DNA of 64,000 bases from Allomesorhizobium camelthorni (GTDB lineage Bacteria > Pseudomonadota > Alphaproteobacteria > Rhizobiales > Rhizobiaceae), in the NCBI RefSeq assembly GCF_011045125.1, contig NZ_JAAKZF010000005.1:62001-126000 (forward strand), in the 5' to 3' direction. This document shows positions 34,763 through 45,044 of this stretch, in pieces (position 1 is the first letter of the stretch; each line of letters begins with the position of its first letter). The notes beneath the pieces were generated by a model. The model saw nothing but the letters and a program-made list of their open reading frames with translations, searched no databases and had not been told where the DNA came from. A program made the translations under genes and the position numbers.

Positions 34763-36037
34763 ATGTTCGTATCCTTTTTTCCGAGGCCGAAGCTGTTTTT
34801 CATTTCGGCCGCCGTCTGGAGCCTCGCCGGGGTTCTTTTCTGGTTCTTCGGCGGTGAACAGCTTGGCGCCGCGTTCGGCTTGCCGCCGGCGGCGTCAGAC
34901 GTGCCGCCGGTGCTCGGCATACCGGTCTTCTGGACCAGGCCGTTTATCTGGTTCTACATCTATTTCGGCTTCTTGGTCGGCGCTTTCTATGCCTTCTGGC
35001 GCTTCTATTCCCCGCATTCCTGGCTGAACTGGTCGATCCTGGGCTCTTCGCTGATCCTGTTTTCCACCTATCTTTCGGTGCAACTCTACGTCGCGATCAA
35101 CAATTGGCGCGGCCCCTTCTTCGATCTCTTCCAGAAAGCGATTACGACGCCTGGCTCCGTGTCCCCAGGCGAACTCTATTCGATGTTCTGGATCTATGCC
35201 TGGATCGGCATGACCAGCATGGGGCTGTTCGTCATCACCCGGTTCTACGTCAGCCACTGGATCTTCCGCTGGCGCAGCGCCATGAACGACTACTACATGG
35301 CCTACTGGCAAAGGCTGCGGCACATCGAAGGCGCCTCGCAGCGCGTGCAGGAGGACACGATGCGGTTCTCCACGACCATGGAGGGCCTCGGCGTTTCCCT
35401 GATCGATTCGGCCATGACATTGATTGCATTTTTGCCGCTGCTCGCTGCGCTCTCAACGCATGTTAAGGTCCTTCCGCTCGTCGGCGAGATTCCCTATTCG
35501 CTGGTTGTCGCAGCGGTCACCTGGTCGATTTTCGGAACGGCGCTGCTCATGGTGGCCGGCATCAAGCTGCCGGGGCTGGAGTTCAAGAACCAGCGTGTCG
35601 AGGCAGCTTACCGCAAGGAACTCGTCTACGGCGAGGATGAAGCTGCGCGCGCTCAGCCGCCGACAGTCGCCGAACTCTTCTCCCATGTGCGCCGCAACTA
35701 TTTCAGACTGTACTTCCATTATGCATATTTCAATGTAGTGCGGTCGGGCTATCTGCAGGCCGACGCCATCTTCTCCAGCTTGATTCTGATTCCGACCATT
35801 GCAGCCGGAGCGATCACGCTGGGCATATGGCAGCAGGTTGCGACCGCCTTCAGCCAGGTCAGCTCGTCGTTTCAGTATCTGGTGAACGCCTGGCCGACGA
35901 TCGTCGAGCTGATATCGATCCACAAGCGCCTGCGCGCCTTCGAGGCGACACTGGAGGGTGCTCCGCTGCCCGAAATCGACCGGCAATATCTCGAAAAGGA
36001 GGCGCTTTTGGGCGAGAAGGCGGCGACGGTGGAATAA
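34763..36037 (+). CDS. bacA: BacA/SbmA-family peptide transporter
   Basis: The product is 424 aa with six or more membrane helices and the SbmA_BacA signatures: [51 protein letters not shown]. In rhizobia and Brucella BacA imports antimicrobial peptides, affects very-long-chain lipid A modification, and is needed for survival in host cells. It stands alone with its own start and ribosome site (AGAGGAA). It converges on the deacetylase gene with a 19-bp gap holding a GGGCGG/CCGCCC hairpin. Confidence 0.93.
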   Translation: MFVSFFPRPKLFFISAAVWSLAGVLFWFFGGEQLGAAFGLPPAASDVPPVLGIPVFWTRPFIWFYIYFGFLVGAFYAFWRFYSPHSWLNWSILGSSLILFSTYLSVQLYVAINNWRGPFFDLFQKAITTPGSVSPGELYSMFWIYAWIGMTSMGLFVITRFYVSHWIFRWRSAMNDYYMAYWQRLRHIEGASQRVQEDTMRFSTTMEGLGVSLIDSAMTLIAFLPLLAALSTHVKVLPLVGEIPYSLVVAAVTWSIFGTALLMVAGIKLPGLEFKNQRVEAAYRKELVYGEDEAARAQPPTVAELFSHVRRNYFRLYFHYAYFNVVRSGYLQADAIFSSLILIPTIAAGAITLGIWQQVATAFSQVSSSFQYLVNAWPTIVELISIHKRLRAFEATLEGAPLPEIDRQYLEKEALLGEKAATVE

Positions 36038-36056
36038 GCTTGGGCGCCGGGCGGTT

Positions 36057-37064
36057 TCAGCCGCCCGCCGTCTCGGATTCGGGTGCGACGCCCGACCGCC
36101 GCGAATCTTGCAGGTAGCCGCTGTAGCTAGTGCACTCGACATCCTGCTTCACGCAGACCTCTTCGGCGAAGCGCTCCAGCGCGCGCCAATAGGCGCCGCC
36201 ATTCATCAGCGTGAAGTGGAAGCCGATCTGCAGCGGAATGCGCTCGCCGGAATATTGCGCGTCGAAGGCTGCCCGAAACGCTTCAAGTGAGCGCGCCTCG
36301 AACGCCGCTGCCTCGCCGGCGCGTTCCAGGCCGCCGGAATGGCGCACGAACAGATTGTAGTCCATGGCGATCACCCGCCGCGAAGCCGGCCCTTCGCTGA
36401 TCTGCGGCAGGGCGAAGCGGGTCACCCCGCCGGCTGCTTCCGGTTCCGCCGGCCCGCGCGAGACGCCGCTCGCGTCATAGGCGAATTTCGCCTCGGACAG
36501 CGCCGCGTAGAGCGCTTTGCTCGTCGACAGATAGGGCGCGCGAAAGCCGGAGATTTCGGTCTCCGCGAATTTTCGCCAGTCACCCGGTTCGCCGGCAATG
36601 CCGTTGATCGCATAGGCGTCCCGCAGGATCGTCGAGAAGGATGCGAATTCGGCGAGCCAGTCGGCCTTGCTCCAGTTCTTGCCGTCGAAATGGCCGCAGC
36701 CATGGCTGGCGATCTCGTGTCCCTCCGACCGCGCCAGCCGGATCTGCGCAAGCCGCGCCGCCACCTCGTCCTTCGACTGGGCGAAACCGACATTGGATTT
36801 GCCTGCGCCCTTGCCGGGCGCGTTGTATTCACGGCGCGTTTCCTTCGAAAGCAGGAAAACGCAGGACAGGAAATAGGTGAAGCGCGCGCCGGTCCTCGCC
36901 GCGAGCGTGCGGCTGCGCTGCCACTGCGCCAGGTCATGCGCCCCGTCGAAGGAGATGATGACGTGCTGGATTGGCCGGGCGCCCGAATGAGCGATGCTTG
37001 AAACCGAAGTGGAAAGAAGGGCGCAAGCGGCGACACAAACGCGGAACGCAACAGACATTAGCAT
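36057..37064 (-). CDS. Secreted polysaccharide deacetylase-family protein
   Basis: The product is about 335 aa with a signal peptide (VCVAACALLSTSVSSIAHS). The NodB-type domain has IISFDGAHD, the metal-binding pair in HEIASHGCGHFDG and FRAPYL. Possible starts are ATG at 37064 or 37058; neither has a clear ribosome site. It probably deacetylates a cell-wall or extracellular glycan, but substitutions in the first motif (FDGAHD instead of TFDDG) leave activity uncertain. Confidence 0.8.
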   Translation of the reverse strand: MLMSVAFRVCVAACALLSTSVSSIAHSGARPIQHVIISFDGAHDLAQWQRSRTLAARTGARFTYFLSCVFLLSKETRREYNAPGKGAGKSNVGFAQSKDEVAARLAQIRLARSEGHEIASHGCGHFDGKNWSKADWLAEFASFSTILRDAYAINGIAGEPGDWRKFAETEISGFRAPYLSTSKALYAALSEAKFAYDASGVSRGPAEPEAAGGVTRFALPQISEGPASRRVIAMDYNLFVRHSGGLERAGEAAAFEARSLEAFRAAFDAQYSGERIPLQIGFHFTLMNGGAYWRALERFAEEVCVKQDVECTSYSGYLQDSRRSGVAPESETAGG

Positions 37065-37201
37065 CAATTCTAAAAAGGCATGAAACGGATCGGCAAACGG
37101 CTAGGGCCGGAATGTGGCCGAGGTTGGGTGGCCCGAAGCCGCGCCATAGGCAAGTGCGGAGCGGCGCGTTAGGATGCGGCGTTTCGTCGGGGAGGGCCGC
37201 G

Positions 37202-37771
37202 ATGGTTCCGCTCATTCTCGGGCTGATCGTCTTTCTGGGTATCCACTCGGTTCGCATCGTCGCGCCCGAATGGCGAAAGCGTCAGTTGGCGGCATTGGGC
37301 GAGAGGCGCTGGAAGGGCATCTATTCGCTCGTTTCGCTGGCCGGGTTGGTTCTCCTCATCTGGGGCTATGGCAGGGCCTGGGAGGTGGCGCCTATCCTCT
37401 ATGAGCCGCCGGTCTGGATGAAGCACACCGCCTCGCTGCTGATGTTCTTCTCCTTCGTCTCGCTGATGGTGTTCATTTTTCCAGCCGGACGCCTGAAGCC
37501 AATCCTCAAACACCCGTTCCTGATTGCGGTGCAAATCTGGGCTGTCGCGCATCTGCTCGCCAATGGCGATCTGGCGTCGGTGATCCTGTTCGGCGCCTTC
37601 CTCGCCTGGGCCGTAATCGACCGCATCGCGGTGGAGCGGCGCGGGGAGGCGGCGGCGCTGCCCGGGCCGGTCAAGTGGGACATCCTCGCGGTGGCGTCTG
37701 GCGCGGTGCTCTATATCCTGTTCATCTGGAGGCTGCATCTGTGGCTGATCGGCGTGCCGCCGCTCGCCTGA
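37202..37771 (+). CDS. nnrU: NnrU-family integral membrane protein
   Basis: The product is 189 aa with about six membrane helices and the NnrU signatures GIHSVRIVAPEWR and WGYGRAWEVAP, plus HLLANGD. NnrU is linked to nitric oxide/denitrification regulons in Rhodobacter, but homologues occur more widely and function is unclear. The ATG at 37202 is preceded by GGGAGGG; longer readings start outside the family region. Confidence 0.85.
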   Translation: MVPLILGLIVFLGIHSVRIVAPEWRKRQLAALGERRWKGIYSLVSLAGLVLLIWGYGRAWEVAPILYEPPVWMKHTASLLMFFSFVSLMVFIFPAGRLKPILKHPFLIAVQIWAVAHLLANGDLASVILFGAFLAWAVIDRIAVERRGEAAALPGPVKWDILAVASGAVLYILFIWRLHLWLIGVPPLA

Positions 37772-37873
37772 ACCCAATCCGGATGATGCCAGGCCGATTT
37801 TCGGCCTCGCCCCCTTCCATGCCGGCGAAATATCGCTAAAACGCAGGCTCAAACGCGCCCTTCCGGGCAGGGT

Positions 37874-38554
37874 ATGGTATCAAAACGCATGTCGGACGAC
37901 AGTTTTATCCGCGAAGTCAACGAGGAGATGCGCCGGGACCAGGCGAGGGCGCTGTGGGACCGTTTCGGCCCGGCGGCGATCGCGCTCGCGGTGGCCGTCG
38001 TCCTCGGCACGGCCGCCTATGTCGCCTATGATTACTGGGTGGAAACGCGGGCCAACCGCTCTGGCGACCAGTTCTCGCAGGCGTTGAGCCTCGCCAATTC
38101 CGGCAAGCCCGACGAAGCGCTGGCCGCGCTCAAAGCGCTGGAGGCGGAGGGCTACGGCGCCTATCCGTTGCTTGCGCGGATGCGCGCCGCGACCGTGCTT
38201 GCCGAAAAGGGCGATTTCGCCGGCGCGGTCAAGGAATTCGATGCGGTATCGGCCGATACGTCCATCCCGGAGGCCATTCGTGACATCGCACGCCTGCGGG
38301 CGGCGCTTCTGCTGGTCGACAACGGCTCCTACGCCGACGTTTCGGCGCGGGTGGAGACGTTGACCGCCGACACCAACACGCTGCGCCACGCCGCCCGCGA
38401 GGCGCTCGGCCTGTCGGCCTGGAAAGAGGGCAAATCGGCCGACGCGCTGAAGCTGTTCGAACAGGTCGCATCCGACGACGCCGCACCCCGCAACACGCGC
38501 GAGCGGGCGAACCTCATGTCCGAACTGATCCGCGGTTCGGGCAGCGCGTCGTGA
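37874..38554 (+). CDS. YfgM-like membrane-anchored tetratricopeptide protein
   Basis: The product is 226 aa. After a short cytosolic start (SFIREVNEEMRRDQARALWDR, shown in parts) comes one membrane segment (AAIALAVAVVLGTAAYVAY) and then periplasmic helical repeats of the TPR_21 type. YfgM-type proteins work with the Sec translocon and PpiD in protein export. It is encoded directly ahead of der (6-bp gap), an arrangement common in this order. Met at 37889 is an alternative start. Confidence 0.8.
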   Translation: MVSKRMSDDSFIREVNEEMRRDQARALWDRFGPAAIALAVAVVLGTAAYVAYDYWVETRANRSGDQFSQALSLANSGKPDEALAALKALEAEGYGAYPLLARMRAATVLAEKGDFAGAVKEFDAVSADTSIPEAIRDIARLRAALLLVDNGSYADVSARVETLTADTNTLRHAAREALGLSAWKEGKSADALKLFEQVASDDAAPRNTRERANLMSELIRGSGSAS

Positions 38555-38560
38555 CGGAAG

Positions 38561-39994
38561 ATGAGCTTCAAAGTCGCCATTCTCGGCCGGCCTAACGTCG
38601 GCAAATCAACGCTTTTCAACAGGCTGGTCGGGAAGAAGCTGGCGCTCGTGGACGACACGCCGGGCGTCACGCGTGATCGCCGCGTCCATCCGGCCAAGCT
38701 CTACGATCTCCATTTCGATGTGGTCGACACGGCCGGCTTCGAGACCGCCGCCGCCGCGACGCTGCAGGGCCGCATGCGCGCGCAGACCGAGATCGCCATT
38801 CGCGAAGCCGACCTGATCTTCTTCATGGTCGATTCCAAGTCCGGACTGATGCCCGACGACAAGGCTTTCGCCGATATCGTCCGCCGCTCCGGCAAGCCTG
38901 TGGTGCTGGTCGCCAACAAGGCAGAGGCGCGCGGCGCGCAGGGCGGCATGCTGGAAGCCTGGGAAGTCGGGTTGGGCGAGCCGATCCCGATTTCGGCCGA
39001 GCACGGGCAGGGCATGCCCGATCTGCGCGACGCGGTGATCGCAGCGCTCGGGCAAGAGCGCGCCTTCGGCGAAGAGGAGGCGGCTGCCGAAATCGCGGAA
39101 AGCGAAGCGCTGATCGGTGAAGACATTGCCGACCCGGACGCTGAAGATATTCCTGCCTACGACGAAACCAAGCCGATGCGGATCGCCGTCGTCGGCCGCC
39201 CGAACGCGGGCAAGTCGACGCTCATCAACGCGCTGGTCGAGGAGGAGCGGCTGCTCACCGGCCCGGAAGCCGGCATCACCCGCGATTCCATCTCGGTCGA
39301 CTGGGAGTGGCGCGGCCGCCGGATAAAGCTGTTCGACACGGCCGGCATGCGCCGCAAGGCGAAAATTCAGGAAAAGCTGGAAAAAATGTCTGTGTCGGAC
39401 GGCCTGCGCGCCATCCGCTTCGCCGAGATCGTCATCATCGTCTTCGATGCGACGATCCCGTTCGAGAAGCAGGACCTGCAGATCGTCGACCTGATCGCCC
39501 GGGAGGGGCGGGCTCCCGTCATCGCCTTCAACAAATGGGATCTGATCGACAATCCGCAGGAGATGCTGGCAGAGTTGCGCGAGAAGACGGCGCGCCTTTT
39601 GCCGCAGGTGCGCGGCATCAGGGCGGTTACGCTGTCGGCCGAAACCGGCCGTGGTCTCGACCGGCTGATGGAAGCGGTGCTCAGCACGCACAGGGTCTGG
39701 AACAGCCGTGTTTCGACCGGAAAGCTCAATCGCTGGCTGGAGGGAATACTGGCGCACCATCCGCCGCCCGCCGTCGCCGGCCGCCGACTCAAGATAAAAT
39801 ACATCACGCAGGCCAAGACCCGCCCGCCGGGATTCGTGCTGTCGACCTCGCGCCCGGACGCTATGCCGCAGTCCTACATACGCTATCTCGTCAACAGCCT
39901 GCGCGAAGCCTTCGACCTGCCCGGAGTGCCGATCCGCATGGTGTTGCGTGCCTCCGAAAACCCGTTTGCCGGCAAGGCCAAAAAGCGTGGGTGA
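38561..39994 (+). CDS. der: GTPase Der (EngA), ribosome assembly
   Basis: The product is 477 aa. Two tandem G domains are clear: GRPNVGKST near residue 8 and GRPNAGKST near residue 213, each with the DTAG switch and NK.D specificity motif (VANKAE in the first, FNKWDL in the second). The KH-like C-terminal domain ends KKRG. Der is essential for 50S subunit maturation. It lies 6 bp after the TPR gene and shares its transcript. Confidence 0.95.
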   Translation: MSFKVAILGRPNVGKSTLFNRLVGKKLALVDDTPGVTRDRRVHPAKLYDLHFDVVDTAGFETAAAATLQGRMRAQTEIAIREADLIFFMVDSKSGLMPDDKAFADIVRRSGKPVVLVANKAEARGAQGGMLEAWEVGLGEPIPISAEHGQGMPDLRDAVIAALGQERAFGEEEAAAEIAESEALIGEDIADPDAEDIPAYDETKPMRIAVVGRPNAGKSTLINALVEEERLLTGPEAGITRDSISVDWEWRGRRIKLFDTAGMRRKAKIQEKLEKMSVSDGLRAIRFAEIVIIVFDATIPFEKQDLQIVDLIAREGRAPVIAFNKWDLIDNPQEMLAELREKTARLLPQVRGIRAVTLSAETGRGLDRLMEAVLSTHRVWNSRVSTGKLNRWLEGILAHHPPPAVAGRRLKIKYITQAKTRPPGFVLSTSRPDAMPQSYIRYLVNSLREAFDLPGVPIRMVLRASENPFAGKAKKRG

Positions 39995-40115
39995 TAAGTC
40001 CACAACCTGGATCGCACGCCACACTCCCGCCGCAAGCGCACCGTTAACGCTCCATCAAGGTTAATGCAGCATCGTCTCCCTCCAGTGGGTCTTGTTGCGT
40101 TCTGGAGAGTAATCT

Positions 40116-41297
40116 GTGCATCGACGTCTCGTGACGCGGCGGCTGGCTGCGGCCATCCAAAGCAAGCGCTCATTCCTGCCTCCCTTCATCATCGGACTTG
40201 GCATCTGGATCGGTTTTCCGACGACGGCGGCGTTTCAGGACATGAGAAGCCTGGTTTCGGGCGCAGAGGCTTCCAATGCGCGCTGGGGCGCCTTCGTCGA
40301 GAAGTCCGTGGCGGGTTCGGTCCACGCCGCCGAAATGCCCTTCGCCGACGCCAACCTGCCAACGGGCTCGATTTCAGGCGGCGGCGTGGCCATTCCGGGC
40401 GTTGGCGACGTGTCGTTCCGCACGAAAAACGGCGCGGTCGGCGAGACGCCGGATGAAGATCGCGTCAGGCGCGGCGACAAGAAGGGCCGCATCGTCAATG
40501 TCGCCCCGGTCGCCCCGCCCAAGGCGTTCAACGCCGGCTCCGTTCTTGACCGCACTTCCTTCCTGTTGCGGCCGACCGCCGGCAAGGGCCTGGCAATGAC
40601 GTTTGTAAAACCCGACATCAAGGGCAAGGAAATCCAGATCGCCACCGCCTTCTACGTCAAGGAAGACAAGAAGTTCGATCCCGGCGTTCCCGCCGTGCTC
40701 GCGGCACTGGTCAACAACGAGAAAGCCGACATCCTGGCGACGGCCTATGCGCCGCCTGAGCCGGACTACGCCAAGGCTTCGCCCTTCGCGAGCCTGCTGC
40801 AGGACGAAGACGCGGGCCGCTTCATCCCGCCGGTCAGCAAGGGCGACCACTATTGGATGAGCCAGCCGCTGCCGGCGGCAGTGTTTTCACAGGCGGAGCA
40901 GAAATGCCTGGCGGCCGGCATTTATTTCGAGGCGCGCGGCGAAACCCTGAAGGGACAGGCGGCGGTGGCGCAGGTTATCCTGAACCGTGTACGCAACCCC
41001 GCCTATCCGAACACAATCTGCGGCGTCGTCTACCAGAATGACCATTTGAGAAACCGTTGCCAGTTCTCCTTCGCCTGCGACGGCAAAAAGGACAGGATCA
41101 CCAACCGTTCCGTTTATCGGATGGCCGAGGAGGTCGCGATGGCCGTGACGGCCGGCAAAATCTTCATTCCGGAAGTCGGCTCGTCGACGCATTATTATGC
41201 CGACTACGTCAATCCGCGGTGGGCCCGCACGATGGAGAAGATGAAGAAGATCGGCCTCCACATCTTCTACCGAACCTATGGCGGCGGCTGGAGCTGA
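40116..41297 (+). CDS. SleB-type cell-wall hydrolase
   Basis: The product is 393 aa, starting with GTG at 40116 with GGAGAG upstream. An N-terminal membrane anchor or signal (SFLPPFIIGLGIWIGF) leads to a low-complexity region, then the Hydrolase_2 (SleB) domain from about 265: CLAAGIYFEARGE (catalytic Glu), AVAQVILNRVRN, CQFSFACDG. Such enzymes act as lytic transglycosylases on peptidoglycan. It is monocistronic between der and the atp genes. Confidence 0.88.
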   Translation: MHRRLVTRRLAAAIQSKRSFLPPFIIGLGIWIGFPTTAAFQDMRSLVSGAEASNARWGAFVEKSVAGSVHAAEMPFADANLPTGSISGGGVAIPGVGDVSFRTKNGAVGETPDEDRVRRGDKKGRIVNVAPVAPPKAFNAGSVLDRTSFLLRPTAGKGLAMTFVKPDIKGKEIQIATAFYVKEDKKFDPGVPAVLAALVNNEKADILATAYAPPEPDYAKASPFASLLQDEDAGRFIPPVSKGDHYWMSQPLPAAVFSQAEQKCLAAGIYFEARGETLKGQAAVAQVILNRVRNPAYPNTICGVVYQNDHLRNRCQFSFACDGKKDRITNRSVYRMAEEVAMAVTAGKIFIPEVGSSTHYYADYVNPRWARTMEKMKKIGLHIFYRTYGGGWS

Positions 41298-41516
41298 TCG
41301 GCTCCCGCTTGTTCCGCTGCGCCGTCGATTTTTCCGGGATTCGCCGATGCCGCCGCGCGCAAAGCGCGGGGCAGGATGTCGCACTTTGCTAAGTAGCTGA
41401 TCTAACAAGATAAATCACATCTGCACCTTCCCCATTGCGTGGCTTGACGGGGGCGGGGGCGCTAACTATGTTGCCCGCGACTTTGAAGCGGATGGACGAT
41501 TGCCTTCCATCCGGGC

Positions 41517-41942
41517 ATGGGGGTTGCGGTGGCCGACAAAAACGGGCCAGACGAAACCGGAAAAACCGGGCCCGGAGAGCAAGGCAGACCCGACATTCGC
41601 GACGACGACCTCGAGCGTCGCCGGCAGAAACTTGAAGCAACGCTTGCGACAAGACGCCCGGATCGACGCGAAGGGGGAGAAGGCGCTAGATCGAGCAGCA
41701 CGGCCGGATATGGCCAGGCCCTGAAGCTGTCCAGCGAGTTCATCGCCGGCATTGCGGTGGGTGCGGGGCTTGGCTGGGCGATCGACCGGATGGCGGGGAC
41801 CTCGCCATGGGGGCTGATCGTGTTCCTGCTGCTTGGCTTCGGCGCTGGCATTCTCAATGTCCTGCGTTCCGCGGGCGTCGTTGCAGACCAGGGTTTGAAG
41901 GCGTCCGACAAGGCTGCCGACAAGCCTGAGAAAGAAAAATAG
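41517..41942 (+). CDS. atpI: ATP synthase protein I (AtpI)
   Basis: The product is 141 aa: a charged N-terminus, then two membrane helices ([34 protein letters not shown]) and a Lys-rich tail. AtpI assists c-ring assembly and Mg2+ supply. It begins the F0 operon. GTG at 41529 is an alternative start. Confidence 0.87.
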   Translation: MGVAVADKNGPDETGKTGPGEQGRPDIRDDDLERRRQKLEATLATRRPDRREGGEGARSSSTAGYGQALKLSSEFIAGIAVGAGLGWAIDRMAGTSPWGLIVFLLLGFGAGILNVLRSAGVVADQGLKASDKAADKPEKEK

Positions 41943-41976
41943 CGCCTGCGGGCGCGTCTTGCCGAGGGGGCCCGAA

Positions 41977-42726
41977 TTGGCCAACGATCCGATCCATCAG
42001 TTTCAAATCGCGAAATGGATTCCGATCGAGATCGGCGGGCTCGATTTCTCGTTCACCAATTCGTCGGCCTTCATGGTCGCGACCGTCGGCGCCGCCGGCG
42101 CGTTTCTGTTCCTGACGACGTCGAGCCGCGGCCTCATTCCAAGCCGCCTGCAGTCGGTATCGGAAATGTCATACGAGTTTGTGGCCTCGATGCTGCGGGA
42201 TGCGGCCGGCTCGCAGGGGATGAAGTTCTTCCCCTTCGTGTTCTCGCTGTTCATGTTCGTCCTGGTCGCCAACCTGCTCGGATTGTTCCCCTATTTCTTC
42301 ACTGTAACCAGCCACATCATCGTCACCTTCGCGCTGGCGCTGCTGGTGATCGGCACGGTCGTGGTCTATGGCTTCATGAAGCACGGTCTGGCCTTCCTGA
42401 AACTGTTCGTGCCGCAGGGCGTGCCCGCGGTTCTGGCACCGCTGGTGGTGCTGATCGAGGTGATCTCGTTCCTGTCGCGGCCGATCAGCCTTTCGGTGCG
42501 TCTGTTCGCCAACATGCTGGCGGGCCACATCACGCTGAAAGTGTTCGCCGGCTTCGTGACCTCGCTGAGCGCGCTGGGCTTCGTCGGCGTCGCCGGCTCG
42601 ATCCTGCCGCTCCTGATGACCGTCGCCATCACCGGCCTCGAAGTTCTGGTGGCCTTCCTGCAGGCCTATGTGTTTGCAGTCCTGACGTCGATGTACATCA
42701 ACGACGCCATCCATCCGGGCCACTGA
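41977..42726 (+). CDS. atpB: ATP synthase F0 subunit a
   Basis: The product is 249 aa with five or six helices. The essential Arg lies in [13 protein letters not shown]. The TTG at 41977 (reading [10 protein letters not shown]) is chosen as start because GAGGGGG precedes it. It forms the proton half-channels against the c ring. Part of the split F0 operon typical of alphaproteobacteria, with F1 genes elsewhere. Confidence 0.92.
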   Translation: MANDPIHQFQIAKWIPIEIGGLDFSFTNSSAFMVATVGAAGAFLFLTTSSRGLIPSRLQSVSEMSYEFVASMLRDAAGSQGMKFFPFVFSLFMFVLVANLLGLFPYFFTVTSHIIVTFALALLVIGTVVVYGFMKHGLAFLKLFVPQGVPAVLAPLVVLIEVISFLSRPISLSVRLFANMLAGHITLKVFAGFVTSLSALGFVGVAGSILPLLMTVAITGLEVLVAFLQAYVFAVLTSMYINDAIHPGH

Positions 42727-42799
42727 CGACAATTTCGCCGGCGGATTTCCCGCCATCCTGAAGATTTCAACCGAACTTAGATCCACAAGGAGTTGGACA

Positions 42800-43024
42800 A
42801 TGGAAGCAGAAGCAGCAAAGGCAATCGGCGCGGGCATCGCCTGCCTCGGCATGGGTGGCGCGGGCATCGGCCTGGGCACGATTTTCGGCAACTACCTGGC
42901 GGGCGCGCTGCGCAACCCGTCGGCTGCCGACGGCCAGTTCGGCCGCCTGATCTTCGGCTTCGCGGTGACGGAAGCTCTGGGCATCTTCTCGCTCCTCGTC
43001 GCCCTGCTGCTGCTCTTCACGTAA
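42800..43024 (+). CDS. atpE: ATP synthase F0 subunit c
   Basis: The product is 74 aa, a two-helix hairpin. The proton-carrying Glu is in [20 protein letters not shown] and the polar loop is RNPSA. AAGGAG precedes the start. Confidence 0.95.
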   Translation: MEAEAAKAIGAGIACLGMGGAGIGLGTIFGNYLAGALRNPSAADGQFGRLIFGFAVTEALGIFSLLVALLLLFT

Positions 43025-43091
43025 GAGCAGGCCGCCTGCCTAAAATGCTTCCGGCCGCGCTGTGCGGCCGGGTGACCGACAGGGGACTGAA

Positions 43092-43667
43092 ATGTTTGTG
43101 ACACCGGGATACGCGCAGGAAACAACTGCTCCCGCGTTGGACGAAGCCCATACCGTGGAAGACGAAGCCCATGGCGGCGGCGCGTTTCCGCCATTCGATT
43201 CGTCGACCTTTCCCTCGCAGCTCCTGTGGCTGGCGATCACTTTCGGCCTTTTCTACCTATTCCTGAAGAGGGTGGTGCTGCCGCGCGTCGGTGGCATCCT
43301 CGAGGTGCGGCGTGATCGCATCGCGCAGGATCTCGACCAGGCCGCCCGCATGAAAAGCGAGGCGGACGCCGCGGTCGCGGCCTACGAGCAGGAACTGGCC
43401 GAGGCGCGGGCCAAGTCCAACGCCATCGCCCAGCAAGCCCGCGACAAGGCCAAGGCCGACGCCGACGCCGAGCGCCGGACGGTCGAGGCGACGCTTGAAA
43501 ACAAGCTCGCCGAAGCCGAGGCCCGTATCGCATCGATCAAGGCATCGGCGATGAAGGAAGTCGGTGCCATCGCCGAGCAGACCGCCGCGACGATCGTTCA
43601 GGAGCTGGTCGGCGCCAAGGTTGACAAAGCCGATGTCGCCGCCGCGGTGACCGCGGCGCGGAAATAG
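43092..43667 (+). CDS. ATP synthase F0 subunit b' (AtpG/AtpF2)
   Basis: The product is 191 aa, with an N-terminal soluble stretch, one membrane helix ([15 protein letters not shown]) and a long charged coiled coil. It is the b' half of the heterodimeric stator found in alphaproteobacteria and chloroplasts. The start at 43092 is preferred over 43062. Confidence 0.9.
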   Translation: MFVTPGYAQETTAPALDEAHTVEDEAHGGGAFPPFDSSTFPSQLLWLAITFGLFYLFLKRVVLPRVGGILEVRRDRIAQDLDQAARMKSEADAAVAAYEQELAEARAKSNAIAQQARDKAKADADAERRTVEATLENKLAEAEARIASIKASAMKEVGAIAEQTAATIVQELVGAKVDKADVAAAVTAARK

Positions 43668-43676
43668 GAGCGGGCC

Positions 43677-44156
43677 ATGGACGCAACATTCTGGGCCTTC
43701 GTCGCCCTAGTCATTTTCATCGGCATCGCCGTCTACATGAAGGTGCCGGGCATGCTCGGCAAGTCGCTCGACGATCGCGCCGAGCGTATCCGGGCCGAAC
43801 TCGAGGAAGCTCGCCGCCTGCGCGAGGAGGCTCAGCAATTGCTGGCCGAATACCAGCGCAAGCGCAAGGAAGCCGAGAGGGAAGCCGCCGACATTCTCGA
43901 CGCCGCCAAGCGCGAGGCCGGCCAGTTGGTCTCTGAAGCGCAGCAGAAGACGGAGGACTACGTCGCCCGCCGCACCGCGCTCGCCGAGCAGAAGATCGGC
44001 CAGGCCGAACGCGAGGCAGTCCAGGAAGTGCGCGCCAGCGCCGTCGATATCGCGGTCGAGGCCGCGCGCGCGCTGCTCGCCCGCAAGGTCGATTCGGCGG
44101 CTGCAACGAAGCTTTTCGAGACTTCGGTTCGCGACGTGAAGTCGAAACTGAACTGA
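43677..44156 (+). CDS. atpF: ATP synthase F0 subunit b
   Basis: The product is 159 aa, with a short N-terminal membrane helix (FWAFVALVIFIGIAVYM) and a long coiled coil rich in Glu, Ala, Arg and Lys. It pairs with b' in the stator. It is 9 bp after the b' gene and ends the operon at a bidirectional terminator. Confidence 0.92.
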   Translation: MDATFWAFVALVIFIGIAVYMKVPGMLGKSLDDRAERIRAELEEARRLREEAQQLLAEYQRKRKEAEREAADILDAAKREAGQLVSEAQQKTEDYVARRTALAEQKIGQAEREAVQEVRASAVDIAVEAARALLARKVDSAAATKLFETSVRDVKSKLN

Positions 44157-44178
44157 GTTTTCAGCCTGTCATTCGATG

Positions 44179-44209
44179 AAAAAAGCCGCCGCATCCCCGC
44201 GGCTTTTTT
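44179..44209. terminator. Bidirectional terminator between atpF and rnhB
   Basis: AAAAAAGCCGC (44179-44189) pairs with GCGGCTTTTTT (44199-44209) around a 9-nt loop. The T run serves atpF and the A run serves rnhB in the other direction. The rnhB stop codon touches its right edge. Confidence 0.9.
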
Positions 44210-44907
44210 CATGCCTCCTCGATCAGGCTTTCGTTGATTTCGATCAGGCCTTCTTCGACGAGACGGAACGGTGCGAAGCTGGCGCGGTGCAGCCGGGGCA
44301 CCGCGCCGTGCGTACCGATTGCGGCGCGGTGGCGCTCCGTCGCGTAGCCCATATGGCTGTCGAAGCCGTAATGGATGTGGGTTTGGGCGCAGCCCGCCAT
44401 CATGCGGTCGCGCATGACCTTGGCGACGATCGACGCCGCCGCGATCGACTGCGAGCGCTGGTCGCCCTTGATCAGCGCCCGGCAACTGCAGGGCAGGCCG
44501 GGCGGTATGTCGCGGCCGTCGGCCAGCGCATGGCGCGGTTCGATCGGCAGGCCGGTCAGCGCGCGGCGCATCGCCTCCAGGCTTGCCCGCAATATGTTGA
44601 TGCGATCGATGCCGTCGGCGCTGACCGACGCCATCGAGACGCCGAGCGCGGTCGAGACGATTTCGGCGAACAGCTCTTCGCGCCGCGCCGCCGTCAGACG
44701 CTTGGAATCATCCAGGCCATCAGGAATTTTAGCAGGATTGAGGATCACCGCGGCCGCGACTACCGGCCCCGCGAGCGGCCCCCGTCCGGCCTCGTCGAGG
44801 CCGGCGACCGGCCACAGACCCTCCCTCTTCGCCTTCCTTTCGAAAGAGAAGTCGGGCCGCTCGATGATCTCGAAGAGGAGCGGAGAATCGGAACGCGATT
44901 GAGCCAT
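44209..44907 (-). CDS. rnhB: Ribonuclease HII
   Basis: The product is 232 aa. The catalytic motif [13 protein letters not shown] (Asp38, Glu39) and later [14 protein letters not shown] and DSHMGYAT are typical. It removes ribonucleotides from DNA and RNA primers. Convergent with the atp operon. Confidence 0.93.
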   Translation of the reverse strand: MAQSRSDSPLLFEIIERPDFSFERKAKREGLWPVAGLDEAGRGPLAGPVVAAAVILNPAKIPDGLDDSKRLTAARREELFAEIVSTALGVSMASVSADGIDRINILRASLEAMRRALTGLPIEPRHALADGRDIPPGLPCSCRALIKGDQRSQSIAAASIVAKVMRDRMMAGCAQTHIHYGFDSHMGYATERHRAAIGTHGAVPRLHRASFAPFRLVEEGLIEINESLIEEA

Positions 44908-45044
44908 TGTGCGGCAATGCTCGCATCGGTTCCGATTCTCCGCAAGGCCTTCCCGGCCATTGGGGCGGGGCGGGGAAGGCGCCGTCGGGCTGCGGGGAAA
45001 GCCGGACGGATTCTTTCAACGCGCAACCGGGCGCGAAGTTCTCT

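Noticed and set aside
36048-36067. CGGGCGG/CCGCCCG hairpin as a terminator between bacA and the deacetylase gene
   Set aside because: It overlaps the deacetylase coding end and has no T-tract in either direction; too weak to list as a terminator.
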